Position numbers and translations under genes: made by a program
Notes under the pieces: model-generated
Seen by the model: the letters and a program-made list of their open reading frames with translations, nothing else
Databases searched by the model: none
Told to the model about the DNA's origin: nothing
DNA from: Streptomyces sp. NBC_01262
Lineage (GTDB): Bacteria; Actinomycetota; Actinomycetes; Streptomycetales; Streptomycetaceae
Direction: 5' to 3'
Assembly (NCBI RefSeq): GCF_036226365.1
Contig: NZ_CP108462.1
Location: 4,152,501-4,216,500 of the forward strand
DNA: 64,000 nucleotides
Shown: positions 7,132 to 16,101 of the stretch, in pieces
How positions within the stretch are numbered: the stretch's first letter is position 1
Layout: each line of letters opens with the position of its first letter

Positions 7132-8684
7132 GCCGCCCCATGTCCCGCCCCATGTCCCGATTCGCCTCTCTGAGGTCTCTCCGGGCCGATTTCACGGCCT
7201 CGCTCGTCGTCTTCCTCGTCGCCCTGCCCCTGTGCGTGGGCGTGGCCGTCGCCTCCGGGGTGCCGGCCGAGCTGGGCCTGGTCACCGGCATCGTCGGCGG
7301 CCTGGTCACCGGGCTGCTGCCGGGCAGCAGCCTGCAGGTGTCCGGCCCGGCGGCCGGGCTGACGGTGCTGGTGTACGAAGCCGTGCAGACGTACGGCCTG
7401 CGGGCGCTGGGCGCGCTGGTGCTGGCCGCCGGGCTGCTGCAACTGGCCATGGGCGCGCTGCGGCTCGGCCGCTGGTTCCGGGCGATATCGGTGGCCGTGG
7501 TGCACGGCATGCTGGCCGGCATCGGCCTGGTCCTGATGGCCGGGCAGGTCTACGCGCTGGCCGACGCGAAGGCGCCCAGCAGCGGCCTCGCGAAGCTCGC
7601 CGGGCTGCCCGGCCTGGTGGGCGACACGGTCTCCTCGGGCCGGGCGCTGACCGCGCTGGCGGTCGGCGCGGGCACGATCGCGCTGCTGGTGCTCTGGCCC
7701 AGGCTGCCGGCGGCCGTGCGGGTCGTGCCCGGATCGCTGGCGGCGGTCGCGCTGGCCACTGCGGCCACGGCGGTGTTCGGCCTGCCGGTGGCGCGGGTCG
7801 AGGTGAAGGGGCTGCTGGATGCCGTACAGCCGCCCGGCGGTTCGGAGTTCGCGCAGCTCGCGCACGTCGGGACCATCGGCACGGTGCTGGCGTTCACGCT
7901 GATCGCCTCCGCCGAGAGCCTGTTCAGCGCGGCGGCGGTGGACCGGCTGCACGACGGGCCGCGTACGGACTACGACAAGGAGCTGATGGCGCAGGGCGCG
8001 GGCAACGCGGTGTGCGGGGCGCTCGGCGCGCTGCCGATGACGGCGGTGATCGTGCGCAGCGCGGCGAATCTGCAGGCGGGCGCGCGGACCAAGGCCTCGC
8101 GGGTGCTGCACGGGCTGTGGCTGCTGGTCTTCGTGGTGCTGCTGCCGGGCGCGCTGGGCATGATCCCGGTGGCGACGCTCGCGGGGGTGCTGGTGCTGGC
8201 GGGCTGGAAGCTCATCCCGGTGAAGGATCTGGTGCCGCTGTGGCGTGCGCACCGGGGCGAGGCGGTGGTCCTGGCGGTGACGGCGGGCGCGATCGTGGTC
8301 ACCAACATGTTCGAGGGGGTGCTGCTCGGGCTGCTGATGGCGATCGTGAAGACCGCCTGGGAGACCTCACACGTCCACCTGGAGATCGACGGGATCAGCG
8401 ACGGCGAGCCCGATGGTGATGGCCTGCTCTGCGTACGGGTCCTGGGCAACGCCACCTTCCTGCGGCTGCCCAAGCTGCTCGACCAGTTGGAGGCGCTGCC
8501 GCGTGACCGGGTGATACGGCTCGACCTGCGGCGGCTGCGGCACCTGGACCACGCGTGCGAGCTGGCTCTGCTGGGCTGGGCCGAGCGGCACAACGGGGAG
8601 GGGGTGGAGCCGGTGAGGGTGCAGCATCGAGTGGTCGCCGCGGCACCGGCCGCGTCGGGGCCGTCTCAGGGTCATCCCCTATAG
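7128..8684 (+). CDS. SulP-family anion transporter (bicarbonate/sulfate type)
   Basis: 518 residues with 10 or more membrane segments, starting LVVFLVALPLCVGVAVASG near residue 25, and the SulP family signature around LPGSSLQVSGPAAGLTVLV. The C-terminal 100 residues (VRVLGNATFLRLPKLLDQLE, then DLRRLRHLDHACELAL) look like a STAS-type domain. The GTG at 7128 was chosen because it overlaps the carbonic anhydrase stop (GTGA) and gives the normal N-terminus. SulP proteins move sulfate, bicarbonate or dicarboxylates; coupling to a carbonic anhydrase favours bicarbonate here. The repeated MSRPMSR start offers two alternative ATG codons. Confidence 0.9.
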   Translation: MSRPMSRPMSRFASLRSLRADFTASLVVFLVALPLCVGVAVASGVPAELGLVTGIVGGLVTGLLPGSSLQVSGPAAGLTVLVYEAVQTYGLRALGALVLAAGLLQLAMGALRLGRWFRAISVAVVHGMLAGIGLVLMAGQVYALADAKAPSSGLAKLAGLPGLVGDTVSSGRALTALAVGAGTIALLVLWPRLPAAVRVVPGSLAAVALATAATAVFGLPVARVEVKGLLDAVQPPGGSEFAQLAHVGTIGTVLAFTLIASAESLFSAAAVDRLHDGPRTDYDKELMAQGAGNAVCGALGALPMTAVIVRSAANLQAGARTKASRVLHGLWLLVFVVLLPGALGMIPVATLAGVLVLAGWKLIPVKDLVPLWRAHRGEAVVLAVTAGAIVVTNMFEGVLLGLLMAIVKTAWETSHVHLEIDGISDGEPDGDGLLCVRVLGNATFLRLPKLLDQLEALPRDRVIRLDLRRLRHLDHACELALLGWAERHNGEGVEPVRVQHRVVAAAPAASGPSQGHPL

Positions 8685-8717
8685 CGTTCGGTCCGCCCGC
8701 GCAGGACCGTTGCAGGT

Positions 8718-9170
8718 ATGAGGCATTCCACTGATGTGTCCCGGGCCGAGAAGCGGCAGCTCGCTGTCGCCTCGGCATCCCTTGGGCCCTGGGGCGCCGC
8801 CGCCGCCGTGGGCGCGATCGGCGGCGGCGTGCAGCTCGCCCTCAAGACCATCGGCGGCGACTTCGGGCTCGGTATCCTCACCGGCTCCCTGTCCGTCGCC
8901 CTGATGCTGTTCTTCCTGGTCGGCGGTACGGGGGCGGTCCTCGGCCGCAAGACCGGCACCGATCACCGCATACGGCGCTGGGCGCGGGCCCACCCCTGGA
9001 AGGTCGCCGCCGTCCCGGCCGCGGCGCTGCTCGTCACGGACTTCGTGATGCGGCAGATCCTCAGCTCCGAGGGCTTCTTCGGGAGCCTGTGGGACGGACT
9101 GTGGCGGGCGGCCCTCGTCGCGTGCGTCATCGGTGTCGTGGGGTCGGTCGCGGCTTCCCGGCGCGGTTAA
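8718..9170 (+). CDS. Small multi-pass membrane protein, unknown function
   Basis: 150 residues with about four predicted membrane segments (GPWGAAAAVGAIGGGVQ, LTGSLSVALMLFFLVGG, WKVAAVPAAALLVTDFV, AALVACVIGVVGSVAA) and a charged DHRIRRWARAHPW loop in the middle. I do not recognise a family. It stands alone after the SulP gene (34 bases), and its stop overlaps the end of the convergent methyltransferase remnant by 4 bases. Confidence 0.7.
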   Translation: MRHSTDVSRAEKRQLAVASASLGPWGAAAAVGAIGGGVQLALKTIGGDFGLGILTGSLSVALMLFFLVGGTGAVLGRKTGTDHRIRRWARAHPWKVAAVPAAALLVTDFVMRQILSSEGFFGSLWDGLWRAALVACVIGVVGSVAASRRG

Positions 9171-9780
9171 CCTCTGACCGCGACGGTCACATCGACCCGG
9201 TAGGGCTCGTCCACGATTCCGTCCGGGAAGACCTTGAGCAGTTCGGCACGCTCGTCGGCGAGGATCTCCGCCCGCTCCTCCTGGCCGAGCAGCGCGAAGT
9301 AGGAGTGGGTCCCCAGGTTCGCCAGGTGGTCGTCGAGGGAGACCCGCCGGGTCCAGCGGACCTCGTCCTCCATGACGCGCAGGGGCAGCCCGAGTGCCTC
9401 GATGATGCTGGTCGAGGAGTGCGCGAGGCCGAAGCGGTGATAGCCGGTGACGCGATCGCGGAAACGCCCCGCCTGCGCCTGGACCCACCCGGCGTCCCGG
9501 TCCGGCACGTTCCACCACAGCGCCAGTGCGCCGCGTGCGCGCAGGACGCGTATGGCCTCCGGCACCGAGCGTGCCGGGTCCGTCCAGTGCCAGGCCTGGG
9601 CGTAGGTGACGAGATCGGCGCTGCCCGGGGCGAACGGCAGCTCGTTGCCGTCGGCCTGAACGAGCGGCAGACCTGGCAGCCCCGCTCGTAGTTGTGCCGC
9701 CATACCGGCGCCGGGTTCAACGGCCGTCACGCGCGCGCCGCGTTCGCGCATCAGGCGGGTGGCGATGCGGGTGCCGGAGT
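9167..9780 (-). pseudogene. Class I SAM-dependent methyltransferase, 5'-truncated
   Basis: The readable frame from 9751 gives 194 residues that begin inside the SAM-binding fold: MRERGARVTAVEPG is the strand normally ending motif I, and motifs DADLVTYAQAWHW-like and VLRARGALALWW follow. Reading back from 9751, the frame continues as NSGTRIATRL, resembling the usual GTGIATRL with the Gly-rich motif spoiled. Coding similarity then stops at about 9780, exactly where a hairpin/palindrome repeat begins. The roughly 45 residues expected before motif I are missing, so the gene is probably dead. Why the 3' part has stayed open is unclear. Confidence 0.7.
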
Positions 9781-9781
9781 T

Positions 9782-9854
9782 GCGCAGCCCGCCGGCTGCG
9801 CTTTGTCCTCAATCGCCGGACGGGCTGAATTCAGCCCGTCCGGCGATTGAGGAC
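9782..9854. repeat. Palindromic repeat, copy 1
   Basis: A hairpin (GCGCAGC at 9782-9788 with GCTGCGC at 9795-9801) is followed by a perfect 50-base palindrome at 9805-9854. Its 25-base arm reads GTCCTCAATCGCCGG then ACGGGCTGAA. The same arm recurs at 54570 and, with one change, at 61786. The element is non-coding and lies exactly at the broken end of the methyltransferase gene. Confidence 0.9.
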
Positions 9855-9898
9855 GGAACCGGAGGCCGGACAGCCCCGGTGAACCACTCCGGTCACCG

Positions 9899-10189
9899 TT
9901 ACGCGCAGCGCGGGGCGATGTAGCCGTCGCTGCCGGTGTTGACGTAGGCGTCGGAGACGAACTGGCCGGGGCCGATGTTGTCCCAGATGTTCGTGGTGCC
10001 GTAGTAGCCGCTGACCTTGGTGCCGGGGCTCTGGCAGTAGATGGGTACGCGGACGTTGTAGGGCAGGACCTTGACGATCTGGTAGCTGGTGCCGGGGCCG
10101 CTGCGGACGTTGAGCCGCACGCCGGGAGCCACCGGGTAGGTCGTCACATCCGCACTCGCGGCAGTCAGTTCTGCACTTTCCTCGACCAT
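9899..10189 (-). CDS. SH3-like (SH3b) domain protein
   Basis: 96 residues. After a short N-terminus without a signal peptide, residues of about 20-96 form a bacterial SH3-like domain (GVRLNVRSGPGTSYQIVKVLP is the diagnostic first strand pair), ending in WDNIGPGQFVSDAYV and a C-terminal Cys. Such domains usually bind peptidoglycan or other peptides. The start at 10189 is supported by a strong GGGAGGG ribosome site 5 bases upstream; a longer form beginning at 10213 is less likely. Confidence 0.75.
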   Translation of the reverse strand: MVEESAELTAASADVTTYPVAPGVRLNVRSGPGTSYQIVKVLPYNVRVPIYCQSPGTKVSGYYGTTNIWDNIGPGQFVSDAYVNTGSDGYIAPRCA

Positions 10190-10312
10190 AAGGCCCTCCC
10201 CCGTGAGTTTCACGCTCTGTCATGGGCAGGCTAGCAAGTCGGCCATCGTATTTTCCGGTCATCGACTAGGCTCCGTGCGTCGCGGCAGTGTCGAACTCAC
10301 GGGGGTGGTGGG

Positions 10313-12496
10313 ATGCCGCCGCTCTACAGGGGCCGAAGTGGCCCGGAAGCGGAACATCCGCAATACGCGGGGCAGTACCCGCTGGAGACCGTCCTCGGTT
10401 CCGGCGGGATGGGCGTTGTGTATCTGTCGCGCTCGTCCTCCGGGAAGCGCCTCGCGGTGAAGGTCGTGCACACGGAGTACGCGGCGGACCCGGAGTTCAG
10501 GGCGCGTTTCCGGCAGGAGGTGGCGGCTGCCCGGCGGGTGAGCGGCGCCTTCACGGCGTCCGTGGTGGACGCCGATCCGGAGGCGGAACGGCCGTGGATG
10601 GCGACGCTGTTCGTACCCGGGGCGACGCTGTCGGAATACGTGAAGCGGAACGGACCGCTGCCTCCGGCGCAGTTGCGTCATGTCATGACGGGACTGACGG
10701 AGGCGTTGCGCGATATTCACCGGGCGGGCGTCGTCCACCGTGACCTGAAACCGAGCAACGTGCTGCTCGCCGCCGACGGCCCCAAGGTGATCGACTTCGG
10801 CATCTCACGGCCGTCGGACAGCGCGTTGCGCACGGAGACCGGAAAGATCATCGGTACGCCGCCGTTCATGGCGCCCGAGCAGTTCCGGCGCCCCCGGGAG
10901 GTGGGGCCGGCGGCGGACGTGTTCGCGATGGCGTCCGTACTGGTGCACGCCGCCAGCGGGCGGGGGCCGTTCGACTCGGACAGCCCGTACATCGTGGCGT
11001 ATCAGGTGGTGCACGACGAGCCGGTCCTGAAGGGCATCCCGGACGACCTGCAGCCGCTGATCGAGCGCTGTCTGGCGAAGGAACCGGAGGAACGGCCCAC
11101 CCCGGACGAGCTGTTGGCGGAGCTGCGGTCGGTCTCGGCTTCGTACGACACCCAGCTGTTCACGGCCTTCGACACGGAGAGCTTCATCCCGGCGCAGCGC
11201 AAGCCCCACCCGGGCGAACGCCCGACCCACTCGGGCTCCGGCCCCGCACCTGCGCCGGAGCCCGTGCCGGAGCCGGAACGGCGGAGCCCGCGCCGGGCCC
11301 GGCGCATGGCGGCGGCGGGAGCAGCCCTGGTCGTGCTGGGCGCCGCCGGGGTGCTGGTGTCCCAGCGGTTCACCGGCGGCGAGGAGAGCGGCTCCGGGGG
11401 CGCGCCCCACGGCGGCGGCAGCAGCCCGGCGACCGGGACGACCTTCCGCCCCTGGGCCGGCTCGCCCGTCGCCGGCGGCGGGACCGGGACGCCGCTGTGC
11501 TCGTACGCGGCGCAGGACCTGTTCTGCGTCCAGCCCGGGCTGAAGGCGGCGAAGCTGGATCCGGTCACCGGCAAGGTCGTGTGGTCGCGGCCCGAACCGG
11601 CGGGCGTGGCCAACGGCGCCAAGCAGCTCGCCCCGGTGCTCACCGACGGCGTCCTGCGCGTCGTCACGGGCGACGGCTCGCGGCTGGAGGGGCTCGACCC
11701 GGACACCGGAAAGACCCGCTGGGACTTCGACATGTCCACGTATCACGGCGCCTACTACAGCGCGGGCAGCACCGTCCTGCTCATCGCGCCCGGCGGCGAC
11801 GTGACCGCCGTCGACAGCGCGACGGGCCAGGAGCGCTGGCACAGGTCCCTGCCCGGACACACCAGACCGGTCTTCGCGGCGTACGGCGACTCCGGCCCCC
11901 TCTACGCGGTCGAGGTGGCCGACGACGGGACGAGCACCCTGGTCACGGCGGTCGATCCGGCCGACGGTACGCAGCAGTGGCAGCGGCGCCTCGACGGCAA
12001 TCTCACCCCCGTCGGCTCCTCCGGCGGCGCCCTGTACTTCACCGCGGCCGACGCCGACTCCCGGACCGACGCGGTGGTCCGCTACGACCTGGCCGACCGC
12101 ACGACGGTCCGCGTACCGCTCGCCCTGCCGCTGAGCGGCGCCCAGGCCGCGGTGCACGGCGACACCGTCTACGTGTTCGGCTACGGCGGCGCGCTGGTCG
12201 CCGTCGGCACCGGCCTGCGCAAGCAGCTCTGGCGGACCGAGACCTCCGTCACCGAGGCCTCGCTGCCCGTCCTCGCCGGGGGGCGGCTGTACCTCACCGC
12301 GGCCGACGGCCGCCTGCTGGCGTTCGACGCGAAGGCCGGAAGCCCGCTCGGCCAGACCCGGGCCCGGCTCGGCAAGGACTCCAGCGGCTACGTGCAGTCC
12401 GTCCCGGCGCCGGTCGCCGCCGGGGGCCGGGTGTACGCGGGCGCGCCGGACGGCACGGTCTTCGCGGTGGACGCGAAGGACCCCTCCCGCTGGTAG
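10313..12496 (+). CDS. Membrane Ser/Thr protein kinase with PQQ-type beta-propeller
   Basis: 727 residues. The N-terminal Hanks-type kinase has the Gly loop GSGGMG (29-34), Lys50 in LAVKVV, the catalytic HRDLKPSN with Asp144, DFG with Asp161, and APEQF. A Pro/Glu-rich linker leads to one membrane segment (about 333-351, AAAGAALVVLGAAGVLV). The outer part (about 380-727) is a PQQ/WD-like propeller with repeats such as DPVTGKVVWSRP, DPDTGKTRWDF and DSATGQERWHR. It probably senses an extracellular or wall signal and phosphorylates cytoplasmic targets. The stop codon lies in the loop of a strong terminator hairpin. Confidence 0.93.
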   Translation: MPPLYRGRSGPEAEHPQYAGQYPLETVLGSGGMGVVYLSRSSSGKRLAVKVVHTEYAADPEFRARFRQEVAAARRVSGAFTASVVDADPEAERPWMATLFVPGATLSEYVKRNGPLPPAQLRHVMTGLTEALRDIHRAGVVHRDLKPSNVLLAADGPKVIDFGISRPSDSALRTETGKIIGTPPFMAPEQFRRPREVGPAADVFAMASVLVHAASGRGPFDSDSPYIVAYQVVHDEPVLKGIPDDLQPLIERCLAKEPEERPTPDELLAELRSVSASYDTQLFTAFDTESFIPAQRKPHPGERPTHSGSGPAPAPEPVPEPERRSPRRARRMAAAGAALVVLGAAGVLVSQRFTGGEESGSGGAPHGGGSSPATGTTFRPWAGSPVAGGGTGTPLCSYAAQDLFCVQPGLKAAKLDPVTGKVVWSRPEPAGVANGAKQLAPVLTDGVLRVVTGDGSRLEGLDPDTGKTRWDFDMSTYHGAYYSAGSTVLLIAPGGDVTAVDSATGQERWHRSLPGHTRPVFAAYGDSGPLYAVEVADDGTSTLVTAVDPADGTQQWQRRLDGNLTPVGSSGGALYFTAADADSRTDAVVRYDLADRTTVRVPLALPLSGAQAAVHGDTVYVFGYGGALVAVGTGLRKQLWRTETSVTEASLPVLAGGRLYLTAADGRLLAFDAKAGSPLGQTRARLGKDSSGYVQSVPAPVAAGGRVYAGAPDGTVFAVDAKDPSRW

Positions 12497-12513
12497 TGCT
12501 GCGGGAGGGGTCC
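12478..12513. terminator. Bidirectional terminator between kinase and ilvD
   Basis: Perfect 13-bp inverted repeat GGACCCCTCCCGC (12478-12490) and GCGGGAGGGGTCC (12501-12513) with a 10-base loop that contains the TAG stop of the kinase gene. It sits between two convergent genes. Confidence 0.8.
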
Positions 12514-12545
12514 GTACGCCGGTCCGTATGCGTAAAACCGGGCTC

Positions 12546-14399
12546 TCAGCGGTCCAGCAGGCCGACGTCGCGCACCGCGCCCTTGTCGGCGCTGGTGGCC
12601 ATGGCCGCGTACGCCTTCAGGGCGGCCGAGACCTTCCGCTCGCGCGCCTTGGGGGCGTAGCGGCCGCCGAGGGCCTCGCGGCGGGTGGCGAGCTCTTCGT
12701 CGGAGACCAGGAGCTCGATGGTGCGGCCGGGGATGTCGATGCGGATCCGGTCGCCGTCCTCGACGAGGGCGATGGTGCCGCCGGAGGCCGCCTCGGGGGA
12801 GGCGTGGCCGATGGACAGGCCCGAGGTGCCGCCGGAGAAGCGGCCGTCGGTGACCAGCGCGCAGGTCTTGCCCAGGCCCCGGCCCTTGAGGAAGGACGTG
12901 GGGTAGAGCATCTCCTGCATGCCGGGGCCGCCGCGCGGGCCCTCGTAGCGGATCACGACGACGTCGCCGTGGGTGATCTCCTTGCGGAGGATCTTCTCCA
13001 CGGCCTCGTCCTGCGACTCGCAGACCACGGCCGGGCCCTCGAAGGTCCAGATGGACTCGTCGACGCCAGCGGTCTTCACGACGCAGCCGTCGACCGCCAG
13101 GTTGCCCTTGAGGACCGCGAGCCCGCCGTCCTTGGAGTACGCGTGCTCGGCGTCGCGGATGCAGCCGCCGGCCGCGTCCGTGTCGAGGGTGTCCCAGCGC
13201 TCGGACTGCGAAAACGCCGTCGCGGAGCGAACGCAGCCGGGGGCTGCGTGCCACAGTTCGAGCGCCTCGGGGGACGGGGAGCCGCCGCGGACGTCCCAGG
13301 TCTTGAGCCAGTCCGCGAGGGAGGCGCTGTGCACGGAGTGCACGTCCTCGTTGAGCAGCCCGGCGCGGTGCAGCTCGCCCAGCAGGGCGGGGATGCCGCC
13401 GGCGCGGTGCACGTCCTCCATGTAGTACGTCCGGCCGTTCGCGACGTTCGGCGCGACCTTGGCCAGGCACGGGACGCGGCGGGAGACGGCGTCGATCTCG
13501 GGGAGCCCGAAGGGGACGCCCGCCTCCTGGGCGGCGGCGAGGAGGTGGAGGATCGTGTTCGTCGAGCCGCCCATGGCGATGTCGAGGGCCATGGCGTTCT
13601 CGAAGGCGGCGAAGGTGGCGACGTTGCGCGGCAGGACGTTCTCGTCGCCCTGCTCGTAGTAGCGCTTGGTGATGTCGACCACCGTGCGGCCCGCGGTCTC
13701 GTACAGCGCCTTGCGGGCGGTGTGGGTGGCCAGCACCGAGCCGTTGCCGGGCAGGGCCAGGCCGATGGCCTCGGCGAGGCAGTTCATCGAGTTGGCGGTG
13801 AACATGCCGGAACACGAGCCGCAGGTCGGGCAGGCGTTCTCCTCGATACGCAGGATGTCCGCGTCCGAGATGTTGTCGTTGACGGCGTCGGAGATCGCGT
13901 CGACCAGGTCGAGGGTGCGGACCGTGCCGTCCACGAGGGTGGCCTTGCCGGCCTCCATCGGGCCGCCGGAGACGAAGACGGTGGGGATGTTCAGGCGCAG
14001 CGCGGCCAGCAGCATGCCCGGGGTGATCTTGTCGCAGTTGCTGATGCAGATCAGCGCGTCCGCGCAGTGCGCCTCGACCATGTACTCGACGGAGTCCGCG
14101 ATCAGGTCCCGGGAGGGCAGGCTGTAGAGCATGCCGCCGTGGCCCATCGCGATGCCGTCGTCGACCGCGATGGTGTTGAACTCGCGAGGCACGGCGCCCG
14201 CGGCCTTGATCGCCTCGCTGACGATCCGGCCGACCGGCTGGAGGTGGGTGTGGCCCGGTACGAACTCGGTGAAGCTGTTGGCGACAGCGATGATCGGCTT
14301 ACCGATGTCGGCGCTGTCCACGCCGCTCGCGCGCATGAGCGCGCGGGCTCCTGCCATGTTGCGGCCGTGGGTGACCGTACGTGACCTCAGCTCGGGCAC
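12546..14399 (-). CDS. ilvD: Dihydroxy-acid dehydratase
   Basis: Iron-sulfur enzyme of valine/isoleucine/leucine and pantothenate precursor synthesis; dehydrates 2,3-dihydroxy-acids to 2-keto acids. 617 residues from the GTG at 14399. Diagnostic stretches are CISNCDKITPGM and ACPTCGSCSGMFTANSMNCL (cluster cysteines), and GRFSGGTSGLSIGHASPEA near the C-terminus. The GTG was preferred because GGAG lies 5 bases upstream; an ATG at 14420 would add seven residues. The product feeds the pantoate branch used by panC elsewhere in this window. Confidence 0.96.
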   Translation of the reverse strand: MPELRSRTVTHGRNMAGARALMRASGVDSADIGKPIIAVANSFTEFVPGHTHLQPVGRIVSEAIKAAGAVPREFNTIAVDDGIAMGHGGMLYSLPSRDLIADSVEYMVEAHCADALICISNCDKITPGMLLAALRLNIPTVFVSGGPMEAGKATLVDGTVRTLDLVDAISDAVNDNISDADILRIEENACPTCGSCSGMFTANSMNCLAEAIGLALPGNGSVLATHTARKALYETAGRTVVDITKRYYEQGDENVLPRNVATFAAFENAMALDIAMGGSTNTILHLLAAAQEAGVPFGLPEIDAVSRRVPCLAKVAPNVANGRTYYMEDVHRAGGIPALLGELHRAGLLNEDVHSVHSASLADWLKTWDVRGGSPSPEALELWHAAPGCVRSATAFSQSERWDTLDTDAAGGCIRDAEHAYSKDGGLAVLKGNLAVDGCVVKTAGVDESIWTFEGPAVVCESQDEAVEKILRKEITHGDVVVIRYEGPRGGPGMQEMLYPTSFLKGRGLGKTCALVTDGRFSGGTSGLSIGHASPEAASGGTIALVEDGDRIRIDIPGRTIELLVSDEELATRREALGGRYAPKARERKVSAALKAYAAMATSADKGAVRDVGLLDR

Positions 14400-14514
14400 G
14401 GTTGCTCCACTCCCTACCATTGCGTCATTGGACCTTCGAGCGTACGCCTGCGGGTGGTGCCTTCGGCACGGTGTCCGTATGCCGGACGGGTTGTCCAGGT
14501 TGCGGACGGCCTTG

Positions 14515-15135
14515 CTAGGTCAGATAGCCCTGGAGCGCCGGGGTGACCATGGCCACGATCTCGTCGATGTCGGCGGAGGCGAGCGGCTCGGCTTTGATGA
14601 CGTAGCGGAGCATCGCGATGCCAATGAGCTGCGCGGCGGCGAGCTGCGCGCGCAGCTCCGGCCGGTCGACGTCGAGCCCGCCCGCGACCGGGAGGAGGAG
14701 GCGCTGGGTGACCATGTCGCGGAAGACGGCCGCCGCGGCCTCGTTGCTGACGGCCGAGCGCAGGATGGCCAGCAGGGGCTCGCGGGTGCCCGGCGACTCC
14801 CAGATGCCGAACATGAAACGGGCGAGCCGCTCGGCGAGCTGGGACGGATCCCCGGTGAGGGCGCCGGGGGCGCCCAGGACGGGGGCGATGGAGAGCTCGA
14901 TCGCGGCGGCGAAGACCTGCTCCTTGGTGCCGAAGTAGTGGTGGACCAGGGCCGAGTCCACCCCGGCGGCGCGCGCGATCGAGCGGATCGAGGTCTTGTC
15001 GTAGCCCCGCTCGGAGAACTCGGTGCGGGCCTCGGCCAGGATCCGGTCCCTGGTCCCGGCGTCGCCCGCGCGCGCACCGGCGGGACGGCCGCGCCTGCGC
15101 GTGCCGCTTTCCGGCTCGGGCGTGACCTGCGGCAT
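14515..15135 (-). CDS. TetR-family transcriptional regulator
   Basis: 206 residues. The N-terminal helix-turn-helix (about 25-75) reads RDRILAEARTEFSERGYDKTSIRSIARAAGVDSALVHHYFGTKEQVF, here given in two parts: RDRILAEARTEFSERGY and DKTSIRSIARAAGV. The C-terminal ligand-binding part is typical of the TetR_C group that includes Streptomyces export regulators. The ATG overlaps the stop of the isomerase-like gene (ATGA), so the two are co-translated, and the regulator may respond to that enzyme's pathway (inference). Confidence 0.9.
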   Translation of the reverse strand: MPQVTPEPESGTRRRGRPAGARAGDAGTRDRILAEARTEFSERGYDKTSIRSIARAAGVDSALVHHYFGTKEQVFAAAIELSIAPVLGAPGALTGDPSQLAERLARFMFGIWESPGTREPLLAILRSAVSNEAAAAVFRDMVTQRLLLPVAGGLDVDRPELRAQLAAAQLIGIAMLRYVIKAEPLASADIDEIVAMVTPALQGYLT

Positions 15136-15995
15136 CAGCCGACCTGCGCGGCGGCGGCCAGGTGCAGCCGGGTGAAGGCCAGCGCCTCCGCGAGGTCCGC
15201 CTCCCGCTCGGCGGCCGACATCGCGCGGCGGGTGTTGACCTCGATCACCACATGGCCGTCGAAGCCGCGCCCCGCCAGCCGCTCCAGCAGCTCCGCGCAG
15301 GGCTGGGTGCCGCGCCCCGGCACCATGTGCTCGTCCTTGCCGGAGCCGCTGCCGTCGGCGAGGTGCACATGCGCAAGGCGGTCGCCCATCCGGTCGACCA
15401 TGTCCAGGGCCGTGCTGCGCGCGGTGGCGGTGTGGGAGAGGTCCACCGTGAAGTGCCGGTAGTCGTCCTTGGTGGGGTCCCAGTCGGGGGCGTACGCGAG
15501 CATCTCGCGGTCGCGGTAGCGCCAGGGGTACATGTTCTCCACGGCGAAGCGGACGTCCGTCTCGTCCGCCATCCGCCAGATGCCGCTGACGAAGTCGCGG
15601 GCGTAGTTGCGCTGCCACCGGAACGGCGGGTGGACGACGACGGTCGAGGCGCCCAGCTTCTCGGCGGCCGCCTGCGCACGCTGGAGTTTGATCCACGGGT
15701 CGGTGGACCACACCCGCTGGGTGATCAGCAGGCAGGGCGCGTGCACGGCCAGGATCGGGATCTCGTGGTAGTCCGACAGCCTGCGCAGCGCCTCGATGTC
15801 CTGGCTGACGGGATCCGTCCACACCATGACCTCGACCCCGTCGTAGCCGAGGCGGGCGGCGATCTCGAAGGCGGTGGCCGTGGACTCCGGGTAGACGGAG
15901 GCCGTGGACAGCGCGACCTTGGCGTCCGGCACGCGCACGGCGTGCCCGGACGCGAGTGCGTCGGCGTACGCCTTCGGGTCTGCTGGTTGAGCCAC
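15135..15995 (-). CDS. Sugar-phosphate isomerase/epimerase-like TIM-barrel protein
   Basis: 286 residues of the xylose-isomerase-like/AP-endonuclease-2 TIM-barrel family. Metal-binding acidic/His positions are visible in VVVHPPFRW, FAVENMYPW, FTVDLSHTATA, HVHLADGSGSGKDEHMVPGRG and VVIEVNTR. The substrate is unknown; relatives isomerise sugars or cut abasic DNA. Its GTG start lies 7 bases after a TACGCT -10 element, so the mRNA is probably leaderless. The gene is coupled to the TetR gene downstream. Confidence 0.85.
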   Translation of the reverse strand: MAQPADPKAYADALASGHAVRVPDAKVALSTASVYPESTATAFEIAARLGYDGVEVMVWTDPVSQDIEALRRLSDYHEIPILAVHAPCLLITQRVWSTDPWIKLQRAQAAAEKLGASTVVVHPPFRWQRNYARDFVSGIWRMADETDVRFAVENMYPWRYRDREMLAYAPDWDPTKDDYRHFTVDLSHTATARSTALDMVDRMGDRLAHVHLADGSGSGKDEHMVPGRGTQPCAELLERLAGRGFDGHVVIEVNTRRAMSAAEREADLAEALAFTRLHLAAAAQVG

Positions 15996-16002
15996 GGGGA
16001 AC

Positions 16003-16008
16003 AGCGTA
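16003..16008 (-). promoter_or_regulatory. -10 element, leaderless isomerase-TetR operon
   Basis: TACGCT on the minus strand, 7 bases before the GTG start at 15995. No ribosome site is present between them. Confidence 0.5.
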
Positions 16009-16101
16009 CGGCGGCCGGTCGGCCGGACGTCACATCGATCCCGGCCGACGTGACGCGATCAACACCGGGCGGAATCGGTCAGGCAACTGTCAGGCCCGTT
16101 G

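Noticed and set aside
9782..9854. Insertion sequence at the broken methyltransferase
   Set aside because: Only about 73 bases with no transposase frame and no direct repeats; treated as a short palindromic repeat.
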